Positions 42,655 to 51,170 of a stretch of DNA of 64,000 bases are shown here, in pieces. Made by a program: the position numbers and the translations under genes. The DNA comes from CAWFQB01 sp965277875. Its GTDB lineage: Bacteria > Armatimonadota > Chthonomonadetes > Chthonomonadales > Chthonomonadaceae. Position 1 is the stretch's first letter; each line of letters opens with the position of its first letter. The DNA lies in assembly GCA_965277875.1 (NCBI GenBank), contig CBDIDV010000002.1:1922001-1986000 (forward strand), given 5' to 3'. A model generated the notes under the pieces. That model was not told where the DNA came from. It searched no databases and saw only the letters and a list, made by a program, of their open reading frames with translations.

Positions 42655-43302
42655 GTGAGACAGGACGCGCCCTCCAATCGTCCGTCCTCCCTGCGCGTTC
42701 TCATCGCCGACCCGGAGCCTGTGTTCCGCGCGGGTCTGGTCGCCGTCCTCCTGCGCCAGCCCGATATTCAGGTCGCGGGACAGGCGGGCTGCGGCCAGGA
42801 AGCCCTCGACCTGTTCTGTACGCTGCGTCCCGACCTGCTGATCATGGAGGCGCGGTTTGACGACATGCGCGGCACAGAGGTCATAGTTGCTATTCTGCGC
42901 CAGTTTCCCGCCTCTTATATCCTGATGCTGTCGCGTCACGCCGAGGAAGAAACCATTCATCACGCGCTAAAGGCGGGCGCAAGAGGCTACTGTCTCAAAG
43001 AGATTGAGGAACAGCCGCTGATCGAAGCGGTGCGGCGCGTGTGCGCCGGGAGTCGCGCCCTGCCCGCGCGGGTGAGCGAACAACTGGCGGTGCGGATGCA
43101 GCGGCCCGAACTGACCGCGCGCGAACTCGAAGTGTTGGCGCAGATGGTGGCGGGCCGCAGCAATCAGGAGATCGCCGCGCGGCTTTTCATTACCGAGGGG
43201 ACGGTCAAAGCGCATGTGGTCAACATCTTCAGGAAGATGGATGCCTCCGACCGAACGCAGGCCGTGCTGTCCGCGTTAAAGCGCGGACTGGTGCCACTGT
43301 AA
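42655..43302 (+). CDS. NarL/FixJ-type response regulator with Glu at the phosphorylation site
   Basis: 215 residues. The receiver domain begins LRVLIADPEPVFRAGL, and the LuxR-type helix-turn-helix reads LTARELEVLAQMVAGRSNQE then LFITEGTVKAHVVNIFRKM. Ser93 and Lys115 of the receiver are present, but the usual phospho-Asp is Glu65 (DLLIMEARFDDM), and the acidic pair is DPE instead of DD. A phosphorylation-independent or constitutively active regulator is likely. The start is GTG 42655 with GGCGG 9 bases upstream. No histidine kinase is adjacent. Confidence 0.85.
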   Translation: MRQDAPSNRPSSLRVLIADPEPVFRAGLVAVLLRQPDIQVAGQAGCGQEALDLFCTLRPDLLIMEARFDDMRGTEVIVAILRQFPASYILMLSRHAEEETIHHALKAGARGYCLKEIEEQPLIEAVRRVCAGSRALPARVSEQLAVRMQRPELTARELEVLAQMVAGRSNQEIAARLFITEGTVKAHVVNIFRKMDASDRTQAVLSALKRGLVPL

Positions 43303-43321
43303 GCGCCTGCCTACTCCTCGT

Positions 43322-43352
43322 TTGTTCTTTACTTGTTCTTTACTTGTTCTTT
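43322..43352 (+). repeat. 11-bp tandem repeat
   Basis: TTGTTCTTTAC occurs twice followed by a partial third copy, 48 bases before the SufR-like start. It may be spacer or a regulator site. Confidence 0.7.
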
Positions 43353-43399
43353 GTATGGCTTTTGTGCAGCCTTTACCCCGATGTTCAGGAGAACCGACC

Positions 43400-44083
43400 A
43401 TGCAGCGACCTAACGGAACCACCCGTCAGGAGATACTTTTCGCTATCAAATACAGCGGCTGGCTTACCGCCGACACGCTTGCCCGCCAGTTAAGCGTCTC
43501 ATCGGTCGCCATTCGCCAGCATCTCGCCCCGCTGTTGGCCGAGGGCAGCGTAACCATAGATGTGCAGCGGCAGGGCCGGGGCCGTCCCTCCCACTATTAT
43601 CGGCTGACGGCACGCGCGGACGAGCAGTTTCCCCGCCGCTATGCAGACCTTGCGGCGGACCTGATAGCGGAATTGCGCGAGTGGCAGGGCGAGGAGGCGG
43701 TGCAGGCGCTGTTTGCCCGCAGGCGCGAAACGGAGGCGGCGATGCTGCACACAAAACTGCTGGGCAAGGAGAGCGCGGCCCGCGTCAACGAACTGGCCCG
43801 CCTGCAAAGTGAAAGCGGTCACATGACCCGCGTGGCTGCAGGAGGGCAGGAAGGCGAATACCTGCTGATACAGCACAACTGCCCCATCTACAGCTTCGCC
43901 CGCCAACATCCGCAGCTTTGCTGCCACAACGATTTAGCCATGCTACGAAATGTATTGTGCGACATGAACGTGGAATGCGAGCAGCACATCGCGAACGGCG
44001 ACCCTGTCTGCCGTTATCGCATCCGCTCCCTGCCGAGCGGCGCGACAGCGGACGGAGACTTTGGGCGCGAAACTCCTGCCTGA
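43400..44083 (+). CDS. SufR-like iron-sulfur transcriptional regulator
   Basis: 227 residues. The N-terminal winged helix (EILFAIKYSGWLTADTLARQ, SVSSVAIRQHLAPLLAEGSV) and wing GRGRPSHYYRLT are typical of the DeoR-type SufR/MarR-like group. The C-terminal cysteines C161, C174, C175, C187, C193 and C204 (NCPIYSFARQHPQLCC; GDPVCRYRI) match the Fe-S ligand region of SufR, a repressor of suf cluster-assembly genes. AGGAG lies 8 bases before ATG 43400. No suf genes are in the window, so the targets are distant or different. Confidence 0.82.
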   Translation: MQRPNGTTRQEILFAIKYSGWLTADTLARQLSVSSVAIRQHLAPLLAEGSVTIDVQRQGRGRPSHYYRLTARADEQFPRRYADLAADLIAELREWQGEEAVQALFARRRETEAAMLHTKLLGKESAARVNELARLQSESGHMTRVAAGGQEGEYLLIQHNCPIYSFARQHPQLCCHNDLAMLRNVLCDMNVECEQHIANGDPVCRYRIRSLPSGATADGDFGRETPA

Positions 44084-44084
44084 T

Positions 44085-44333
44085 CTACATATCTATCCAG
44101 TAGCCCAGACCGGCTTGCCGGATGATGTCCTCGCGTATTTTGTAGATCAGGTTCGGCTCCACGCGCTTCTTTTCCAGTATCTCCACGGCCTCGAACGCGA
44201 ACAGGTCGGTGTCGCAGGCCGGGTCGGCCAGCATCTCGTCGTATTCTTCCTGCGTAAGATGGTAGTACAGGCCCGCGCCCGCACCCCGCCCACCGCCCAC
44301 CGACGCCTTACCCGTCTCTCTGATTTTCTTCAT
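44085..44333 (-). CDS. Unknown 82-residue protein
   Basis: Starts MKKIRETGKASVGGGRGAGA and continues GLYYHLTQEEYDEMLADPAC. Acidic, with no signal or membrane part. It ends only 2 bases from the convergent SufR-like stop. No good ribosome-binding site and no recognised family. A perfect hairpin at 44358 lies just upstream. Confidence 0.5.
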   Translation of the reverse strand: MKKIRETGKASVGGGRGAGAGLYYHLTQEEYDEMLADPACDTDLFAFEAVEILEKKRVEPNLIYKIREDIIRQAGLGYWIDM

Positions 44334-44357
44334 TCTCGTTTTCTTTCTTCCTGCCGG

Positions 44358-44380
44358 AACCGGGATATAAAATCCCGGTT
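44358..44380. terminator. Perfect short hairpin, possible bidirectional terminator
   Basis: AACCGGGAT pairs with ATCCCGGTT around loop ataaa. No long U-run on either side. It separates the two small minus-strand genes. Confidence 0.5.
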
Positions 44381-44506
44381 ACTTGGGCCTGCGGCCAGTC
44401 GTCCTGCGGACGAAAGATCATCTATGTGTCTACGCTGTCATGTAGTAGTTCCAAGTTTTTGTGGCCGTTCAAAGCGCAATCATTACGCCTGTATCCAGCG
44501 AGTAGT

Positions 44507-44935
44507 TCACGGCTGAAACCCTTTGATCTGCGCTTCTTCTTTTTCTTTATCACGCTGCCGCTCTCGATGCAGTTCTTCGCTGCCCGACGTTTTGGCCGTA
44601 TGCGCGTACTTGTCCCGAACTGCTTTTACCCGCGCTACAAGTTCGGGATCGCGTTCCTGCTGAACAGAGGTTCTTTCATCATAAAGGTTCTCGCGGTCGA
44701 ACGCTTTGTCCCTTAATGTGGGCAGGCCGTGATTTGTCTCTGCGAAAGCGTCCATTGCTCGTATATTCTCTTCTACGTCTGTTGCCTGTTTCATTGCGCT
44801 CGTGCCATCCGCAACTGGCGGCAGGTTTTCAGTCACGAGTCTTTTGATAAACTCTGCCGGAGCCAGTCCCTTTTGCCGCGCCGCAACAGCTACGCGTTCC
44901 TGCTCAATCGGCGTGAAGTCAATTGTAAGTGTCAT
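44507..44935 (-). CDS. RHH-like antitoxin candidate without partner
   Basis: 142 residues. The N terminus MTLTIDFTPIEQERVAVAAR, then AEFIKRLVTENL, looks like a ribbon-helix-helix/VapB-type DNA-binding head. The rest is charged and disordered-looking (ELHRERQRDKEKEEAQIKGF). AAGGTG precedes ATG 44935. No toxin gene follows it; the next minus gene is the unknown 82-residue protein, 173 bases away. Downstream of serS, 23 bases after its stop. Confidence 0.6.
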   Translation of the reverse strand: MTLTIDFTPIEQERVAVAARQKGLAPAEFIKRLVTENLPPVADGTSAMKQATDVEENIRAMDAFAETNHGLPTLRDKAFDRENLYDERTSVQQERDPELVARVKAVRDKYAHTAKTSGSEELHRERQRDKEKEEAQIKGFQP

Positions 44936-44958
44936 GATTCACCTTCTAGAATCTTGTT

Positions 44959-46260
44959 CTATGTGGGGGTGATAAGTTCACGACCGTGCAGGTAGGGGCG
45001 CAGGACGGGCGGGATCGTGACCGAGCCGTCCGCGTTCTGGTAGTTTTCCAGGACGCCGATCATCACGCGGGGCAGGGCCAGGCCCGACCCATTGAGCGTA
45101 TGCACGAATTCCGGCTTTGCCTGCGGTTCGGGACGGTAGCGCACGTTGATGCGCCGGGCCTGAAAGTCGCGGAAGTTGGAACACGACGACACCTCCAGCC
45201 ATTCGCCTCCCTCGTCGCCTTTGCTGGCCGGAGCGTGTATCTCGACATCAAACGTAACCGCGCTGCCGAACGACAGGTCGCCCGTGCTTTGCAGAACGAT
45301 GCGGTACGGCAGATCCAGCCCACGGCACACGTCCTCGGCGTTGTCTAAGAGGCTGACGAGTTCCGCGTCCGAAGTCTGCGGCGTGGTCAGCTTCACCATC
45401 TCCACCTTGTCGAACTGATGCCCCCGCTTGATGCCCCGCACGTCCCGGCCCGACGACATTTTCTCCCGGCGGAAACAGGGCGTATACGCGACGTAGGACA
45501 CGGGAAGCTGCGCGGCGTCCAGTATCTCGTCGCGGTGCAGGTTGGTGACAGGAACCTCGGCGGTCGGAACCATCCAGAAGTCGTCTTCGACATCGTGGTA
45601 CAGGTTGTCGGCGAATTTGGGAAGCTGCGTCGTGCCGTACAGACACTCCTGCTTCACGACAAACGGCGGATAGATCTCGACGTAGCCGTGTTTCAGGATG
45701 TGCAAATCCAGCATGTACGCGATCAGGGCGCGCTGCAGGGCCGCCCCCATGCCCTTTAGAACATAAAAGCGCGATCCACTGATCTTTATGCCCCGCTCGA
45801 TGTCCAGGATACCCAGGCTTGCGCCCAGTTCCCAGTGTGGTTTGGGCGTAAAATCGAATGTTTTGGGCTGCCCCTCGCCCCGCGTCACTACATTGCTGTG
45901 TTCGTCGCTGCCGACGGGGACATCGTCGCGGGGGATGTTGGGGATCTCCAGCATCAGGGTGTGCAGGGTCTTTTCCACGTCCGCGCGCAGAGCGTCCATG
46001 CCGCTAATGGCGTCGCCCACGGCGCGGAGTTCAGCCCGCCGCGCGTCCCTGTCCTCGACGCTCAGAGTTTTCATCTGCGCGCCCATCTGCTTGGTGGCCG
46101 CATTTAATTCGGCCTTTTTGGTTTCGGCCTCGGTTTTCAGGGCGCGCAGGCGCTCATCCAGGCCGCGCACCCGCTCCACATCGTCCGTATCGCCGCCCCG
46201 CTTGGCAATCGCGGCCTTGATCAGTTCCGGCTGCTCGCGAAACTGCCGTATATCCAGCAT
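44959..46260 (-). CDS. serS: Seryl-tRNA synthetase
   Basis: 433 residues, class II synthetase charging tRNA-Ser (and tRNA-Sec where present). An N-terminal tRNA-binding coiled coil (EQPELIKAAIAKRGGDTDDV to about residue 105) is followed by motif 2 AYTPCFRREKMSSGRDVRGI and motif 3 GSGLALPRVMIGVLENYQ. ATG 46260 is used with GGGAG 7 bases upstream; the longer frame adds only 7 residues. Length is normal. No T-box leader was recognised. Confidence 0.97.
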   Translation of the reverse strand: MLDIRQFREQPELIKAAIAKRGGDTDDVERVRGLDERLRALKTEAETKKAELNAATKQMGAQMKTLSVEDRDARRAELRAVGDAISGMDALRADVEKTLHTLMLEIPNIPRDDVPVGSDEHSNVVTRGEGQPKTFDFTPKPHWELGASLGILDIERGIKISGSRFYVLKGMGAALQRALIAYMLDLHILKHGYVEIYPPFVVKQECLYGTTQLPKFADNLYHDVEDDFWMVPTAEVPVTNLHRDEILDAAQLPVSYVAYTPCFRREKMSSGRDVRGIKRGHQFDKVEMVKLTTPQTSDAELVSLLDNAEDVCRGLDLPYRIVLQSTGDLSFGSAVTFDVEIHAPASKGDEGGEWLEVSSCSNFRDFQARRINVRYRPEPQAKPEFVHTLNGSGLALPRVMIGVLENYQNADGSVTIPPVLRPYLHGRELITPT

Positions 46261-46334
46261 CCTTATTCTCCCACATTCCACTTAAAATCAGTTCAAAACT
46301 GCGCGTACATTCGGCGCGGCACGGTCGCGTTCCT

Positions 46335-46853
46335 TTAAGTTTTCCTGTTGTAGTCGCCACTTTTGCCGCCGGACTTGTGTTCCAGGCGGATGTCCGTAAT
46401 GACCGCGCCTTTGTCTACGGCCTTGACCATGTCGTAAAGGGTCAGCGCGGCCACGGATACCGCTGTCAGGGCTTCCATTTCCACGCCTGTCTTGCCGGTC
46501 ACGGCGACCTCGGCCTCGATGTCCACGCCCTGTGCTGTCAGCGACAGGTCCACGCGCACTTTGGTTACGGGCAGGGGGTGACAGAGGGGAATCAACTCGC
46601 TTGTCTTTTTGGCGGCCATGATGCCCGCGATCCGCGCCACGCCCAGCGCGTCCCCTTTGGGAACCCTATTATCGCGCAGCAGGGCGAGCGTGGCAGGCGC
46701 AAGCAGCACACGCCCCCGCGCAGCCGCTATGCGCGACGTTTCGGCCTTGTCCGTCACATCCACCATCTGCGCGTGTCCCTGCGCGTCCAGATGCGTCAGC
46801 GCGCCGCCATCCTCTTGCTCTTGTTCTTTTCTCTCCAAAATACGTCCATCCAC
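46335..46853 (-). CDS. moaC: Cyclic pyranopterin monophosphate synthase MoaC
   Basis: About 172 residues. It acts after MoaA in molybdenum cofactor synthesis, converting the GTP-derived intermediate to cPMP. Family phrases: MVDVTDKAETSRIAAARGRV, KKTSELIPLCHPLPVTKV and GVEMEALTAVSVAALTLYDM. The start is uncertain: no ATG lies in front of the domain. GTG 46853 and TTG 46838 are the candidates, giving 15-20 residues beyond the usual beginning (LTHLDAQGHAQMVDV). No other moa genes are in the window. Confidence 0.93.
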   Translation of the reverse strand: MDGRILERKEQEQEDGGALTHLDAQGHAQMVDVTDKAETSRIAAARGRVLLAPATLALLRDNRVPKGDALGVARIAGIMAAKKTSELIPLCHPLPVTKVRVDLSLTAQGVDIEAEVAVTGKTGVEMEALTAVSVAALTLYDMVKAVDKGAVITDIRLEHKSGGKSGDYNRKT

Positions 46854-46880
46854 AAAGTACAGATTATCCAGTCTCCACCC

Positions 46881-46944
46881 GCATTGGCGTCCGCGAGGAC
46901 GCTTGGCGCTTGCGCCTCCGAGACGGGTACGTTCCCTGTACCCG
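46881..46944 (+). repeat. Three-hairpin intergenic repeat, copy C
   Basis: Stems GCGTCC/GGACGC (46887-46892/46897-46902), GGCGC/GCGCC (46905-46909/46912-46916) and CGGGTAC/GTACCCG (46924-46930/46938-46944). It matches copy A almost base for base outside the middle stem, including GCATTGGCGTCC at its start. It lies between the fmdA-type stop and moaC, in the orientation opposite to both genes. Confidence 0.87.
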
Positions 46945-46960
46945 CTTTTCCGCATTCACA

Positions 46961-47887
46961 TCAAAGCCCGAACGCGCCATGCGGCAGCACGCAATGTACG
47001 CCGCATACATCGTTGACGACCTGTGTGACGCGCACATCTACGGCGAGGCTTGCCAGAGCAAGGGCGTCCAGGCGTTCCAGGCCGTGCAGGTCATGCAGCA
47101 GTTCGAGCATGGCGTTCAGGGCCGTGTTGGTGGCCGCGTTCAGGTCGCGGTCGAAACCGAAGGTGAGCCATCCCGCCGGCGTATCGGCGCGGGGCGTGGT
47201 CAGCCGCATGTCGTCGCGCACCGTAAACGTTAAATCGGCGGCTTCCATCGGGCATTCGATGGCCGTGCCGCAGACCTCGCCGTCGCCCTGCGCGCCGTGT
47301 CCGTCGCCCGTGGAAAACAGCCCGCCCGCAACCCTGACCGGCAGATACAGCGTACTGCCCACAACCAGTTCCTTGCAGTCCATGTTGCCGCCCGTGATGC
47401 GCGGCGGCGTGGTGGATTGCAGGCCGTCTACGTCATCGGGCATTCCCATCACGCCCAAAAACGGACGCGACGCGACCGTCTGCCCCCGCTCGCTGCGCCA
47501 TTGATCCTGGGCGGCGTCCAGATACCAGTTCAGGCGCAGAGGCGTATCCACAACGCCCAGCGCGCGGTTCACGGGCGAATCCCAGCCGCCGACCGCCTGC
47601 CAGCCCCAGCCGCCGGGTGTCAGGCTGTCAACGTGGATCGCCAGCGTCATGCCGGGCCGCGCGCCTTCCACATAAACCGGGCCGCAGAGCGCGTGGCCCC
47701 TGTCCTCCTCCTCGTGGCGCGGCTCGAACTTTTTGTCGCTCGCATTGGGACCTTCCACCCCCCAGCCCGCGTCCAGGGTGCGGAAGCGGACGGTGTCGCC
47801 GCTTGCAATGGTGAGGATCGGCTCTCTGTCCCGCGAAAAAGGGCCGTGCAGAGTGCGGCGTTCCGGCGCGATGTGGTGCAGTGTCAT
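46961..47887 (-). CDS. Acetamidase/formamidase family protein
   Basis: 308 residues. FmdA/AmdA-type enzymes hydrolyse formamide or short amides to ammonia and the acid in the cytoplasm. Family phrases: GDTVRFRTLDAGWG, GPVYVEGARPGMTLAIHVDS, ITGGNMDCKELVVGSTLYLP and GLFSTGDGHGAQGDGEVCGT. GGAG lies about 9 bases before ATG 47887. Alone; no amide transporter is nearby. Physiological substrate not defined. Confidence 0.92.
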   Translation of the reverse strand: MTLHHIAPERRTLHGPFSRDREPILTIASGDTVRFRTLDAGWGVEGPNASDKKFEPRHEEEDRGHALCGPVYVEGARPGMTLAIHVDSLTPGGWGWQAVGGWDSPVNRALGVVDTPLRLNWYLDAAQDQWRSERGQTVASRPFLGVMGMPDDVDGLQSTTPPRITGGNMDCKELVVGSTLYLPVRVAGGLFSTGDGHGAQGDGEVCGTAIECPMEAADLTFTVRDDMRLTTPRADTPAGWLTFGFDRDLNAATNTALNAMLELLHDLHGLERLDALALASLAVDVRVTQVVNDVCGVHCVLPHGAFGL

Positions 47888-48258
47888 GGGCGTGTTCTCC
47901 GGCGTGGTGAATTGTGAATTTTTGTAGATTTCTCTATGGATTGTGCAGGTGTTATTCGCCGTCCGCGTTCCATTCCCCTGCCCTTCCGACCCGCATTTCC
48001 ATCAGGCCAATATTCCGCAGGCCGGTTCAGCGGCTATATCATTCGATGTACTTGTACGGCAGCGCGTCAGGCGGCGGGTAAACCACGCAAGGGTGCGGTT
48101 AAAAATATGCCCCAACCTAGCCATATAGTACAGCGATGGATGCGCCTCGCGACGGATGTTTCCCTCCAGAACAGACTTCAAGTTCGCTTTCACAACCCTG
48201 AATAGCACGTATTCAGGCGCTGCCGAGAGCAAAATACTATGTCAAAGAAGGTACTTTC
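47888..48258. other. Divergent intergenic region with an operator-like palindrome
   Basis: No supported gene. CCTGAATA-gcacg-TATTCAGG (48197-48217) is a perfect 8-bp inverted repeat about 42 bases before the GTG start of the HD-GYP gene, well placed for a regulator site or leader hairpin. Confidence 0.5.
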
Positions 48259-49731
48259 GTGCAGGACTTAACATTACATACGCCTTTTTCTACCCCCGAC
48301 AGCCCCCTGCTGAACGAGGGAGCCGTTGACTTTTCACTTGCCCAACTGCTGACCTCGCTCAGTTACGCGCTCGACCTGACGAGCGGGCAGCCGATGGGCC
48401 ACGCGCAGCGGTCATGCCTGATCGGCATGAGAATTGCCGCCCTCGTCGGTATCAGCGACGACGAGCAGGCCACGCTGTATCACGCGCTGCTGCTCAAGGA
48501 CGCGGGCTGTTCGAGCAATGCGGCCCGCATGGCCGATATATTCGGCTGCGACGACATCAGTGCCAAGCGCATGTCCAAGATTACCGATTGGTCGAACGTG
48601 ATCGAGGCGGCGAAATATGTGGCCGCGACCGCCCTGCCCGAAAAATCCATGATGGAACGGGCCAAGCGCATTCTGTACGTCAGTACGCATCAGGTGGAGA
48701 GTTCCACGTCGCTGATGTCATCGCGGTGCGGCCGGGGGGCGCAGATCGCGCTCGCCGTGGGCCTGGGGGAAGGCGCGGCGGACTGTATCCGCAATCTGGA
48801 CGAGCATTGGGACGGCAAAGGCGGGCCGGGCCACATCAAAGGCGACGCGATCCCCATGATGGCCCGCATCGCCTGTCTGGCGCAGACTCTGGAAGTGTTC
48901 GCCAAGACGTTCGACGTGCAGACGGCGTATGAGATCATTCGCAAGCGTTCGGGCAAGTGGTTCGATCCGCAGCTTGTGCGCGCGGCCTGCGTGTTTGAAC
49001 ACGACATGTCTTTGTGGCGCGATGTGTTCGACAACACCCGCGACGCCCTGCTCAGTCTGGACGTGCGGGCCGTGGTCGAGAACGCGTCCGCGTCGCGTAT
49101 TGATACGATTTGCGACGCCTTCGCGCAGATCGTGGACGCCAAGTCGCCGTTTACCGCCGAGCATTCGTTTCGGGTGCGCGACTACGCCGTGGAGATGGGG
49201 GCCGCGCTGGGCATGACCGGGGTTCGGCTGACCACGCTGCGCCGCGCCGCCCTGCTGCATGACCTGGGCAAGCTGGCTGTATCCAATACGATCCTGGACA
49301 AGCCCGGCAAGCCCACGGACGAGGAATGGGCCTCTATCCGCAAACATCCCTATTATACGCAGCAGATATTGAACCCTATCGTGGGCTTCGAGCGTTTGAA
49401 CGAAATCGCTGCCGCCCATCATGAGCGACTGGACGGCAAAGGGTACTTTATGGGCAAGAGCGCGGAGCATCTCGATCTGGATATGCGTATTCTGGCCGTG
49501 GCCGACGTGTTCGACGCCCTGAGCGCCACCCGTCCGTATCGGGGCGCGCTGCCGATGCGCGAGGTGTTCGCCATCCTGGACAAGGACGCGGGTAAGGCGC
49601 TCGATCCGCAGTGTATTGAAGTGATGCGCGGCATCTACGCCGACATCGAACTAGGGCCGTCCGAAGAGCCGCAGGCCGTAAATGTAAGTTCGCCCGTTTC
49701 CGCCGCCCCGCCGCTCGCCCTCGCCGCCTGA
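48259..49731 (+). CDS. Double HD-domain protein, C-terminal HD-GYP phosphodiesterase
   Basis: 490 residues. The C-terminal HD-GYP domain is intact: LLHDLGKLAVSNTILDKPGK (about residue 331) and AAHHERLDGKGYF (about 386), the signature of enzymes that hydrolyse cyclic di-GMP. The N-terminal half is a second HD-like domain in which the metal-binding HD is replaced by KD (HALLLKDAGCSSNA) while HWDGKGGPGHIKGD survives, so it is probably regulatory. No sensor or membrane segment. The start is GTG 48259 with AAGG 8 bases upstream. Convergent with the beta-propeller gene. Confidence 0.9.
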   Translation: MQDLTLHTPFSTPDSPLLNEGAVDFSLAQLLTSLSYALDLTSGQPMGHAQRSCLIGMRIAALVGISDDEQATLYHALLLKDAGCSSNAARMADIFGCDDISAKRMSKITDWSNVIEAAKYVAATALPEKSMMERAKRILYVSTHQVESSTSLMSSRCGRGAQIALAVGLGEGAADCIRNLDEHWDGKGGPGHIKGDAIPMMARIACLAQTLEVFAKTFDVQTAYEIIRKRSGKWFDPQLVRAACVFEHDMSLWRDVFDNTRDALLSLDVRAVVENASASRIDTICDAFAQIVDAKSPFTAEHSFRVRDYAVEMGAALGMTGVRLTTLRRAALLHDLGKLAVSNTILDKPGKPTDEEWASIRKHPYYTQQILNPIVGFERLNEIAAAHHERLDGKGYFMGKSAEHLDLDMRILAVADVFDALSATRPYRGALPMREVFAILDKDAGKALDPQCIEVMRGIYADIELGPSEEPQAVNVSSPVSAAPPLALAA

Positions 49732-49753
49732 CACGAGCAGGCAAGCAGGACAC

Positions 49754-49810
49754 GCGAACACGCGCCGTACATTCAACAGGAGAACTCTGCTGAGTGTACG
49801 GCGCGTTCGC
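49754..49810. terminator. Bidirectional hairpin between convergent genes
   Basis: GCGAACACGCGCCGTACA (49754-49771) pairs with TGTACGGCGCGTTCGC (49795-49810) except for a 2-base bulge, giving 16 pairs around a 23-base loop. Confidence 0.75.
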
Positions 49811-49834
49811 GGGCGCGTTTTGGTGTCGCTTCGA

Positions 49835-51160
49835 CTACTGTGCGGCGGACTTTTGCTGTGCGCCGTCACTGGCGCGCAGGGCGTGAACCACGCCATTGAC
49901 GGTTGTAGCGTAAAGCAAGCCGCAGCTGCCGAGGGCGAGGGCGGGAGCCACAGGGCTGTTTAGGCTCGCAGCCCACCGAACCTGGCCCGTGCCGCCATCC
50001 AGCGCATAAATCCGCCCGTCCGCGCTGCCGCAGTAGACCACATGATCTGCGCCCACAGCAGGCGCGGCAGTGATCCATCCCCCCGTGGCAAACTGCCACC
50101 GAAGCCGGCCTGTGCGGGCATCCAGCGCATACAAGTTTTTGTCCGCGCTGCCCACGTACAGCGTACCGTTTTCGTCCAGCGCAGTCGCGCTGTACACAGC
50201 GTCGCCTTTCGTTGGGAACGTCCACCTGCAATGCCCTGTCGCGCCGTCAACCGCAAGGATCATCCCGCCGCTGCCGCTTGAAGCTCCAATGTACACAGTG
50301 CCGTCCGAACCAACGGCGGGCGACACGCCGGTGCGAACTCCGTCCAGGCCAGCCACCCATTTTTGCTTTCCGGTCTCGCCGTCCAGGGCGTATAAACGGT
50401 CACGGGAGGTATACACGGTTCCGTCTGGGCCAATGGCTGGCGACGACATGACTACGGGAAAGATCGTTTTGAACACGTTTGGGTCATGGAACACCGGCTC
50501 GGTAAGCATAAACTGCCATCTTTGCTTTCCGGTCGCGGCGTCCACGGCGTATAATATGCCGTCGCAGCACTGCACATAGATCAGGCCGTTCGCGCCCAAT
50601 GCGGGCGTGTTGGTGGCATCGCGCTTGAGCGCAAAGCCCCAGCGCGCTTTGCCGGTGCGGGCGTCTAAGGCATACAGGGCATATTTGTAGTCCGTGGCGT
50701 CGCCCGTGCGCCCTGTGATGTAGACCGTGCCGCGCGCGTCAATCGCCGCTCCACCGATATTTATGCGTATAAGAGGCTGCTCCCATTTGCGCCTGCCGGT
50801 CACGCCGTCCAGCGCGCATAATGTTTGTCCCGCAACGAACACCGTGCCGTCGGCCCCTATCGCGGGCGGGCCGATGCCCCCCTCCGTAAACAGGGCCGTC
50901 GCCCAGGGCTGACGCGCCGGGGATGCGGCGGTCGTTCCACGCCCCGCGTTCTGCGCCCCGCCGCCGAACTTGGGCCACGGCGCGTCAGCAAGCCCCCGCG
51001 CGGCGCCGGAAATGGAAGGCGCAGGCCGCTCCGCGTCCTGCGCTTTCGTAGCAGGCAGAGCATCAAACTGCACGCCGAGTATCAGCATCAGAACGCAGCC
51101 GAGCCGGAAAGCCGAGCGCGCAGCGTGACGTTTGCTGCCGCTGTTGTAGAATATATTCAT
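49835..51160 (-). CDS. Exported PQQ-like beta-propeller protein
   Basis: 441 residues. Signal sequence (basic start, then LGCVLMLILGVQF). The mature part consists of repeated blades with the pattern aPAvGaDGtVYvGs...lyALDaaTGkxrWqf, for example GTVYITGRTGD, YALYALDARTGKARWGF and HVVYCGSADGRIYALDGGTG, typical of pyrrolo-quinoline-quinone-like/BamB-type propellers. It probably has eight blades, with no visible enzyme active site. The last gene of a minus-strand run; it starts 10 bases after the STN gene stop. Confidence 0.88.
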   Translation of the reverse strand: MNIFYNSGSKRHAARSAFRLGCVLMLILGVQFDALPATKAQDAERPAPSISGAARGLADAPWPKFGGGAQNAGRGTTAASPARQPWATALFTEGGIGPPAIGADGTVFVAGQTLCALDGVTGRRKWEQPLIRINIGGAAIDARGTVYITGRTGDATDYKYALYALDARTGKARWGFALKRDATNTPALGANGLIYVQCCDGILYAVDAATGKQRWQFMLTEPVFHDPNVFKTIFPVVMSSPAIGPDGTVYTSRDRLYALDGETGKQKWVAGLDGVRTGVSPAVGSDGTVYIGASSGSGGMILAVDGATGHCRWTFPTKGDAVYSATALDENGTLYVGSADKNLYALDARTGRLRWQFATGGWITAAPAVGADHVVYCGSADGRIYALDGGTGQVRWAASLNSPVAPALALGSCGLLYATTVNGVVHALRASDGAQQKSAAQ

Positions 51161-51170
51161 GTGGATGTTC

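Noticed and set aside
46377..47504. 375-residue plus-strand frame across moaC and the formamidase
   Set aside because: Runs antisense through two well-supported genes and the repeat copy C; no domain.
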